Assembly: GCF_035594125.1 (NCBI RefSeq)
Contig: NC_087152.1
Coordinates: 13,430,001 to 13,494,000 of the forward strand
Source of the DNA: Scylla paramamosain
Lineage: Eukaryota > Arthropoda > Malacostraca > Decapoda > Portunidae
Direction of reading: 5' to 3'
DNA: 64,000 nt
Of the stretch, positions 24,692 to 64,000 are shown one piece after another (within the stretch, counting starts at the first letter, position 1; each line of letters begins with the position of its first letter). The position numbers were made by a program, and so were the translations under genes. Under the pieces are notes generated by a model. That model had not been told where the DNA came from. It worked only from the letters and a program-made list of their open reading frames with translations, and did no database searches.

Positions 24692-27600
24692 TAACTTATA
24701 AGGTTTGCCTCTAGTAAGGGGAACAACCTGGCTGCACACTCCACTACTATGTATTCCCTGTGGTGTAAAAAATATCAACTGAAAAGAACATAATTAAGGG
24801 ACTGTAAATCATCTCCATGTTTAATATCTTGTATTGGCTATCCTCTTGTAGTGAAAGGTGACAATAGTGCGCATGTCAGTGAAATTGCTGGTGACTCGCA
24901 TCAAAGTTGTCCCCACCTTATATCAAATGGTAGCATCCAGGTATTATTTTAGACATTCTTTGGTAGCACTTAAAAAGCTGCTCCATGTAATTTTTCTCAG
25001 TCAATATCATAGAAGTAGAATTTGATTTGCCTCCTCTCCATGTGTCTGTAAAGTAAGGCTGATCATGTCCACCCCTGTAAGCTACATATATTAAAAAAAA
25101 ATTATAAATAAACCTGGTAACACTAGAAAGTGAAATCTGATCATGGGAAGAACAATTTTTTCTTAAAAACCTCCTTTTGCAAGAATTATTCATCTCTGTG
25201 CACCATCACTATAGGGTTCAGAAGGATGTCAGCCTAGTGAAGATATAAAATAAGGATTGATATCCAATTAAAAATATACATTTTTTTCCCCCATTCTTGA
25301 TAGTGAAATATTCTGGAAAGAACAGACCAGACACATCTAAGGAATACACGCAGAACTGAAGTAGTCAGCTGCTGCCACTGGCCACCAATGAATCACACTG
25401 CCCTTCTGCATGGCTAATAAGCCTCAGTGCCATTTGTTACAGACTCATCTGTCATACATTCCTATCTCCATCTATTTCTTCTTGTGCTGTTCCACATGTC
25501 TGACATTCACTATTGTTATCCATTACTTTGGACATATTAAGTAAAGATGGAAAGTCAAGAAGGTTGAGGTTAGGAAGTTTTTAGAAACAGAAGTGTGATG
25601 AAGAACAGGAGAAACAGGAAAGTGACTTCTAACAGCATATTATGATATCATCAATAAAATGCAGGTGAGCAACTAACCCTCCAACCCATGTACAGTTGAG
25701 CTAACTCAATGGCAAGAAGTCAGGGTCTTCATTCTGTTGCCTCTCACTCACACCATTGGCCAGAACTTCTACCAGAGGATAATCAGTGATAGTAAAAATG
25801 TCAGTACTCTGGTACATGATGATCACTGAAACCATGAAAAAAATCACATTCAGTCAATGATTCTGTTCAGTATTTTTTAAGGACTCTATTTAGACAATTT
25901 ATCTTATTGCTTTTACCAGTTAACAGAATGTTTGGTGACTGATAAAAATTATACTACATAGATTATAGTTTGAATCACCAATTAGTTACTCAGATCACTG
26001 GAATGAACTGATTGCCTAACACGCCAGGAATTATTCGGAAGATGAAACACTAAAATTAATGTAGGCATTTTTAGACATTGTTATTTAAGTATTGACAGTC
26101 TGAGTATGCTTTTGGGCAAATTTCTTACTTTGTAAATAAGACAGATCTAGCATGGGACTACTCATATACTTAACAAAATCTTTAGTAGTTTTTATTCCAT
26201 CAGTATAAAGACAGGTGAAGACCACTAACAGAAGTTTCTAAATATGATTATATCATTAGATATAAGATGAAGTGTATAAGGAAGAAAATAATTTATTTGT
26301 ATACTATACACTAAATTGTATTCAGTAAGAGCAGGCTAAGTGCCCTATGGAAACATATTGCTTGGTATCAAAAGAGCAATATCTCCTCTCTTTCTACTTA
26401 TATCTGATCACACACCCATTTTACCTCAACTTTATGAGCAATTCATTTGATAAATGATTTCCACTAATTTCACATTCCTAAAAACTTAAGAGCTCTTCTC
26501 TTATTTCCAACCATCCATTGCATAAGGCATTTCTAATCCATGTTTTTTTTTAATATCCACGGATAGGAAATGAATAAAATATTATGCACTTATGTTGTTG
26601 AAGAAAAATTCATTCTCAAAGTGTAAAGAAGCCAATTCACAGGATTTGCAAGGAACAATCAACCACATGCTGCTATAAAATGAAGAACCAGCTTGCAGAT
26701 TTTTTTTTTAAGCAACAGAAGACAGACTGTAATAAAGAGTCAGTATAGCCACCATGAAAAATAACAAGCTCTCATTTCAGAGGGGATGATTGGTCATTAA
26801 ATTATTTCTCATTATCTGCTACTACTTTGCCATTTGTTCTATAGCATGTATGACTATCCAGAGATATTTTCACATACAGTTTACAAGGCTCTTGAAGAAT
26901 GAATGGTTAATTTTTATTGGTCCACAGTTTTGAGTGCTTCCATTAGTGATGATATTCAATGAAGTTGAATGTTTCCTAATTTCTGCTTCATTGTAGCTCA
27001 GCAGTTTTCAATGGAATTTAAGCTTTAGGATATCAATTCCCTCAGCTCCATTTCTGGCTTCTTGATGTACAGATAACTGTCAACTTTTGACCAGATTACA
27101 TTCTGACTGACAAGTCATAAGTCAACACGCTCCTATGTTGGAATCGTCATGCCTCAGATTTCAAATGTATTTCCATCAGTTCTTGGCTGGGCAATCAGTA
27201 GTAATGTTCTTCCTCTGTAGGTATTTCAGAGTCAGAGATGACCACAGAGTAGAAGTTAGTGAGAGGTATGTAGGGGGACTGTGGCCACTGGGAGACTGAG
27301 GAAGTGAACAGGCAGTGAGGGAAATATTTGCATGTGTGAATGCTGCCTGCTGTACTGATATAATCCAAGAAATCATAAATGTGAAGGGTCAAAAGTCACA
27401 TAGGTCATCATAAGTTCATTAATACCTGAATGACACAGGTCATGAACCAATCACAGCTGCAAACTCTACTGAAAAGGCAGCAGATGGTTCTCCAGCACAT
27501 TCATAATATACGAGCCACAATTTTTCTAAACTTCTTGCAAAGGAAATACACATGTTGAATTCAACTAATGTCTCATTATTTTAACTGTGCACTTAGACAT

Positions 27601-28289
27601 TCTAGTGGCACTCTAACCACCTTGCCAATAAGTTGTAGAACTTTTGAACATATCATCGTTCAACATCGTTCTTCACCAATACTCAATGTTTAGTTTTTAT
27701 GCCTTTAGATAAATGCATTCTTTTTCTTGGCCAAAAAACAGTTTAGAACACTCTTTGCCTTGAGCCACAATGCCATGTTCAGATCATTTTCTACCCTCCC
27801 CTGTATGGTTTGCTCTGCCTTGCCTGTGGGAAGACTGAGAGTTACTTCTGCATGTCTCAAGCTCTAAGCAATGGACTCTTCCATACTCTGTTAAAATACG
27901 AACAGCTTACATAACAAGCATTATTTGTTACTTTACTCCTTTTAAATTTCCTTGCTCAAGACATTATTTGTTACTTTACTCCCTTTAATTTTCCTTGCTA
28001 TCTCCTTTATTGTGACATTTCCTCTGTTTGTATTTGTGACATTACCTCTGTATCTGTATTTAAGTTTCTTAGGTTCTGTAAAAATAAAATATAAGCACAA
28101 CCTAACCTAACATAAAATAGCAATGGGCATGTAAACAAGTTGCAACATAGTCTTTTTCCTGTGAGAACTGTGACAGCTTTGGTAGCATTTAATGATTTTC
28201 TCTAGCTTAGTAGACTATAGAATGTAACTGCTAGATGCTAAATGAATCTACTGCCTCTCAGTACATAGAATGTATGATGGTCATCTTCA

Positions 28290-28610
28290 TTAGAATTTCT
28301 TCCTTGTCTATCAATCTATTTATCCATCTCTCTGTTGCCTTGCTCCCTTTGAGAGCATTCCTCAAGGGCATAAGTATTGAAACTTCCTTCTTGTCTATTT
28401 AAGCATTCACATAAGCATTCATAGATGTATTCCTTTACCTTATCCTTCCACCTTCACCATCTCAGCAGGTCTCTTTTGATCCATTCCACTAACACATTTT
28501 CATTGCTGTCATCCTCCCATCTTGTCCACATGCCCCTCTCAGAAAACCCAATTCCAAATCACACACTCTTGACTGCTGTGCTCTATTCTTCACCATGCAG
28601 TGAAATGTAG
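28290..28610 (-). pseudogene. Degenerate LINE reverse-transcriptase C-terminal fragment
   Basis: On the minus strand, broken across frames, one can read GFLRGACG and later KDKVKEYIYE. These match the LRGACG...WKDRVKEY tail common to a non-LTR retrotransposon family in decapod genomes. Stops and frameshifts interrupt it and neither end is defined. Confidence 0.55.
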
Positions 28611-31234
28611 TTAATATTTTCCACAGAGGTTGTAACTAACATATAGTATGAACCCCAGGTCACATCAGCATTTCATGCCAATACATATCTAAACAAAATT
28701 ATGTGAAACATGACTGTACAAATTAATGTGAAAGGAGGTTTTTCATTAGTAATATCAGTCTCCCCATTGATGAAAAGAGAAAGAAAAAAGAAAAAAATAA
28801 AATAAAATAGAATAAATAAATAAAAATTATTTCCCAATGAAGAGTTCCTTCCTCTACCAGTCATAACATAATATTCTGAAGGAATATATGCAAATGTACT
28901 GGATAATGGAACTCCAGACAGTAAAGTATCTAATACTTAAAGCATGAAGTATGACACCAACAATACCTGTTGAAACGCAAGGAAAGAGTGGGTGACAAAT
29001 AAGATGTGGTACTGAGGATCTGGTCATCATTTTTGAGGGATTCGTATTGCAAAGGTAGTCAATAAAAAGGAGAAAGTCTATTACAATAAAAGTATTCCAG
29101 TATTTCTTACCAAATTCCTACAAAAATGTTTTATATTGCACCTTTCATTAAATTATATTACAAGCTTATGAAAAAAGAAAAATGTATTGAGGCAGCAACA
29201 GATATGCAAATTTGTAAAACAAGTCAACTTTAGTTCAAAGATCATTAGTATATCACCATGGTTTCACCACATGATGCACATTTTGTTGTGTAACTATATG
29301 TTCAAGTTGAAAACAAGTAGATACATGTTTGCACTGCAGCAGAGTAATGATATGTATGACTTTTGGCACGTCAGCATAACTAACTGATTTATTAATGGCT
29401 CCACAACAATGGAAATGTTCCTAAGAAAGATAAGTCAATTTTAGATAAATACAGATGACACCAATGTTGTACACAGTGGTCCAAAATTAAACTAATGACT
29501 TGGAAAGTGAGAAGTGTGTATAACACACTGGTTCTCAGCCCCTAAGTACCATAATGGTAATGGCATGATTGGATTTATCTGGGAACTATTGTAAGACTAC
29601 ATAGATCTCTTCATTGCGGTTCAGTTATGGCAATGTGGCTCAATGCATGAAGAAATGGCATGAAATCCTAAAGCTGAGGAGCAATCATTATTAAACAAAG
29701 TAGCAATCAGTTCTACAGTGCACTAGAATCAGGGCATGGCAAGTAATTATGCATAGAATATTACCAGAAATACCTATGTTCAATATGCAAAAATAAAGAA
29801 AACAAAATCTTCACAGATATGTTTCTGATCACTGCATTTCCTGCATGCATTACCATGATGGTGTCTGGCTCTGTGCACAAGGCCATACCACATCATCCTC
29901 ATCATAATGCCAGAGGCTCAACTCAAGAATTTCCACATCTACTTGTTTTCAGCATGGTATGACCTATAAAGAATTTACCTCTTTTCAGTGCATTAGATTT
30001 CTTTCCCCAGTACCAAGTTTAATGTAATGACACATTAAGAAGTAAAGTATGAAAAATGGACGGGATGAATTGAAAAGATAATGATAAGATGATACACAAA
30101 CATCCCTTGTAAGCAATATATATGCATAATCAATATAAAACTTTGTACCAGAAGACTGAACAATATAACTACAGTAATGAACATTTTGGTCAATGTGCAA
30201 ATACAATTTTCCTTAGAATTGGTAAGAGTCCAGGTGCATACATCAAAATGTCACATTGCTTGAAACCAGATGGGGAGTAAAGAACATGCAAAAAGATTCA
30301 CAGCAAGTAATATAATAAAAGAGACCAGTGACTTGCTCTTGAAGTTATGCTTTTTCTTTCTATATCTCACACTTGTTCCTTAGAAGTTCTCCCAGTGGAG
30401 ATTGTCATAATCAGGTTCTGCAGGGCAGCTGCCAACCATCTCATAAAACCACAGTTGAGCAGTTATTGGGACAACTGTGATTCATGCCTTGCTTATATTA
30501 GCAAACACCAGTGGTCAATGGCTGATTGGACTGAGATAACTCGATGTTCCAGAAATAAAGCCAGCATTTTTCACACTAGCTGTCTTTTCATACGAAAGCT
30601 CCCCACATCAAAACTCTTCATGAGTAGGATGCCAAGGATTTCACAATCACTCAAAACAGGTCTCAGAGGTACCTAGACAAACTAAGGATTTCTTCCAATT
30701 GAAATTTTTCACTAACTCAAAATATCTCCCCTGAGTTAATAATTTATGTCAACATAAGGAATGCATCCTTTTCTCATGATCTAGACCTGTGTGTCAACCA
30801 ATTATGTTTAGATACTAATTTCTAGTGTTTCTGATGCAGACAGTAAAATAAGCTACCAGCATTATAAAGCTGAAATGCAACATATATTCAAAGACAGTCT
30901 TAGATCAACCAAATTTTGTAATTATTCTCTACAAAATATAAAATGGACACAAATTCTTGGAATCTGTGATGAAACCTATCAACATTTTGCTTTAAAACAG
31001 TTTTAAAAGTACACAACAATGTGGATTAACTGGTGTGAAATTAAGAAAATTACTGCCTTGGTTTACTGACAGAAAATTAAGAAAAAAACTCTGAACTGAC
31101 TAGTTTGCCTGTTACCTTCACAACCACAATTAATCTCACAAGACCACCACACTTCAATTTGGGATACATCAGTCACTAAGAAAAAAAACCCTATAAACTG
31201 GACATACCAGTAAATGTCTATATCGAACCTAGAT

Positions 31235-50972
<19,738 letters not shown>

Positions 50973-52167
50973 GGTTCTGCTTGATTCTTGCTGACTTAGT
51001 GCACGCCAAAGGAAAAAAGTGGTTGCAAATAAATTCAATCTGTAATATATAAAAACTGAGAATATAGTTTCCAGCTTTCTGACTGATACAGCATAACAGC
51101 TACTCAACACAAATTCTGAAAAAATAAGGGAATTACAGTAATCAAAACTTATGAATTACAGTTAACACAACTCAAACAAACATATCACTGGAATTATTTC
51201 CACCTAAAATAAGGTGGCAAAGATTATGACATTATCATTTAGCTAAGCTTAATGATCTATCAGCTACAGTAGCTACAAAGCTACTGTTCTCAGCTACTGT
51301 ACTTGGTCCCTGAGTTTAGATTGCATAAATATTTTGTCAAATTTTCTTTATGTTTTACTTTATAAATCAATGCAACACATAAAAGTGCTGCTACTATATC
51401 ATTACTAAGTAACATCCTGCTTCCTGCCTGGAACAGAAACAAATGACTGATTAGAGGTGCGATGTATTGGTGCTGTGGTGTTGGGACTCATACAGATTCT
51501 ACCGACAGAACTATTATCAACCTGACCTCACAGTGAATTTCATTCTCCCTAAATTTAGTGTGTAAAATTAATGCCCTAACTACTTCACAACTTTTGATGA
51601 AAGAAATTCCTTACATAAAAAGTTATTAGCTACATACAAACTGACTTGTGTGAAATAAACTCATGATTCACAATACAAAGTCATCACTTTGTGGCCATTG
51701 TGGTAAACTGGGTCACGTGAGAACTATCAAGGGAGGCCACTGCAGTCACGAGCCATCTTGACTAATTATCCCATGGACAAGATACACAAAAAAAAGAGAA
51801 AGACTACAAAAGATGGAACATGGTATGATGTCAAGCAGTTCCCTTCCATATGCAGTCTTCCACTTTGATTTAGCAAAAGGAAATCTTTACTGTCTTCAAA
51901 AAATGTCAATAAAAAATGTTCAACAACAATTCACAATAATACAAAACAAAAGCATATTTACTACAATACCACCAATGAGAAGATAATTACTACAAAATCT
52001 TGGAAATTACACTGTGGTTTTACAAAACTCAATGATCTTGTGTTGTTACATAAAGTAGATGCCTGCCAATCAAGCTGCTGATCCCATTAATGACAAATTT
52101 GACAAGGGTTATATTCATAACAGCAGGTAAGTATATCTATATCTATCTATCTATCTATATCTATATA

Positions 52168-52244
<77 letters not shown>

Positions 52245-52353
52245 AAGAAAGGGTGGACCCCTCAATTACACAACTAAGACTTGGCTTCTCCCCACCAAGG
52301 CCATAGAGTACTAACTGTAGTTAATATAAACTATGAATAGGTTTCATATTGAA

Positions 52354-52393
<40 letters not shown>

Positions 52394-52870
52394 ACTTGAG
52401 CCTGATACACTTGTTACTACCGGTACCACCACCACCATCGTTACGTAACTTAATTATGGTTTGTATATACTTAACCCTGCACACAAGCAGCAATAAGACA
52501 ACTAAATTAACAGATAGTGAGGGTAAACAATGAAGAATGGTGAGTGCACAGAGTAGCAAGGCCAGTCAAATAGTGCAGTACAGCCCAGCACATACTCATA
52601 AGAGGCTACCGTCAGCTGATCACAACAATGTCACCACAAATGTTACCACTGCTCATATTTCTGTCCGTGGCGAATTAAATATATTTTCCTAGCACACACA
52701 TGTCACTTTCATTGATATAAAGCACGTCTAGTTATACGGAGTAACGATTCTAAGATAAACAGCCTTCATCTAGCACGTACCCTCTTCCCACTACTTGCGC
52801 TGGCCCAACAACAACTGCTACTGCAAGGCACGAGTCACCGAGTGTTTCACTGCCAGGCGCTACAGGCCAC
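50973..52870 (-). other. 5' UTR and upstream intron of ClpX
   Basis: The coding exon 1 extends 5' to an acceptor (TATATATTACAG; exon begins 51039). A donor GGAAGAGG|GTACGTG (exon end 52781) suggests a non-coding first exon at about 52781-52870. The intron between holds a (TCTA)/(TA)n tract (52132-52242), (CA)n (52357-52394) and a CACGTG site at 51714-51719. Confidence 0.45.
52132..52242. repeat. (TCTA)/(TA)n microsatellite
   Basis: TATC/CTAT units pass into pure TA. (CA)n follows at 52357-52394. Confidence 0.95.
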
Positions 52871-53517
52871 CCTGCCTTAACTCATTTTTTAAATTTAATT
52901 TTATTTACTTATTTATTTTTTTTTGCAAGGAGAGATGGCTTTAACTACGATCTATCTTGCCAATGTCTTTGGAATTATTTATTTATATTGTCAATATACC
53001 TGTCTTGATTATCAGCAGAAGTAAAAGTCAACACTAGTAGCACAAAGTTGTTACATATTTTTTTACGCAAGTAGCATTGTTACGTAACTTACAAAATTAA
53101 TAAGAGGAATATAGATAGAAATATTGAGGGCCAGAAAATAACAATACAGGAATTTGGCATGATCGGTGTAGATGTCAAAACGTCAAATCTACCAAGATTA
53201 GCCCTTCTCATAAATTAGGAAAACAATGAAAAAATAAATTTATATCATTATTTTTTATCACAATATATTACTAGTGAGTCCTGATTTATAAGTAACTTGA
53301 AATGCATTACCCAAGATCTCGCCTGTCGCTAAGAGCTGTTGTTATCGTTCAGCTGACAACTCACCAATTAGTAAACACAGGAGTGACGGTGTGGAGTGTT
53401 AGTGCAGATTGCCTGTGGTGTTCACTTTCCTGACACTCTGGGCGGACCTGATACCATTCCCCACACACTGTAGAGGTTAAAGGAGGCTATAATACCTGAG
53501 AGTGAAGCACCGCGGAG
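52871..53517. promoter_or_regulatory. Divergent intergenic region between ClpX and VPS33B
   Basis: About 650 bases between the probable ClpX first exon and the VPS33B start codon, including the VPS33B 5' UTR. It carries a palindromic GTTACGTAAC at 53079-53088; an identical copy lies at 52440-52449 on the ClpX side. No TATA box is placed with confidence. Confidence 0.4.

Positions 53518-64000
<10,483 letters not shown>

Larger units (their letters stand above)
23301..31234. other. Intergenic region between ATP synthase f and ClpX
   Basis: About 7.9 kb of AT-rich sequence containing the ATP synthase f 3' UTR (an ATTAAA lies near 23553) and, at the right, the ClpX 3' UTR. Recognised items are a 13-bp-arm palindrome at 24664-24691, a degraded reverse-transcriptase end at 28.3-28.6 kb, and a near-duplicate of about 40 bases at 27.92-28.0 kb. 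A 40-codon minus-strand frame at about 25.69-25.82 kb after a good acceptor is unassigned. No complete gene is seen. Confidence 0.5.

Noticed and set aside
28095..28110. CCTAACCTAACC resembling the TTAGG telomeric repeat
   Set aside because: Only two units; common by chance in arthropod DNA.
30347..30676. 109-codon plus-strand ORF downstream of ClpX
   Set aside because: No domain, no splice context, and composition like the surrounding AT-rich DNA.

Overview
This is an arthropod nuclear window, most likely a decapod crustacean and probably a crab. Genes are split by introns with GT/AG borders, non-coding DNA is AT-rich, and there are very many long TA, GA and CA microsatellites. The transposon set includes jockey-type LINEs whose RT and C-terminal fragments resemble those common in crab genomes. 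The taxon is an inference; nothing in the window names the species.

Five protein genes can be supported. (1) 360-503 (+) is the last exon of cytochrome c oxidase subunit 7A. (2) 5551-9915 (-) is a C2H2 zinc-finger transcription factor, with 5' non-coding exons probably reaching 10.3 kb and perhaps 18.1-18.3 kb. A perfect phase-1 donor inside its main exon lets it make either a four-finger protein (read-through) or a six-finger protein (spliced). (3) 19177-23300 (+) is mitochondrial ATP synthase subunit f in four coding exons, complete at 106 aa. (4) 31235-50972 (-) is mitochondrial ClpX, the AAA+ unfoldase of the ClpXP protease, in twelve coding exons, complete at 612 aa. (5) 53518 to the window end (+) is VPS33B, a Sec1/Munc18-type endosome/lysosome tethering protein, with five exons visible and the 3' part outside the window. 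ClpX and VPS33B are divergent neighbours separated by about 2.5 kb. Three of the five genes encode mitochondrial proteins.

The rest is introns and intergenic DNA full of repeats. About 2.5 kb of strand-biased purine sequence with three (GA)n arrays (10.9-13.4 kb) lies upstream of the zinc-finger coding exons. A pogo/Tigger-like element (37.4-40.3 kb) is split by a truncated LINE. A mariner-type element has been rebuilt as a fold-back inverted repeat (42.8-43.7 kb). A second pogo/Tigger-like non-autonomous element (45.5-46.0 kb) still carries the start of a transposase-like frame. A second LINE 3' fragment (58.1-59.2 kb) has a Harbinger-like MITE inside it. A further long-TIR element is at 61.1-61.7 kb, and degenerate RT C-termini lie at 28.3-28.6 and 62.2-62.5 kb.

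All exon coordinates were read by eye from splice sites, reading frame and family resemblance. I did not see a wholly new system. The strongest unexpected items are the two-isoform zinc-finger gene with a duplicated, contact-identical finger pair, the fold-back transposon, the nested elements, and the CACGTG cluster in VPS33B intron 1.
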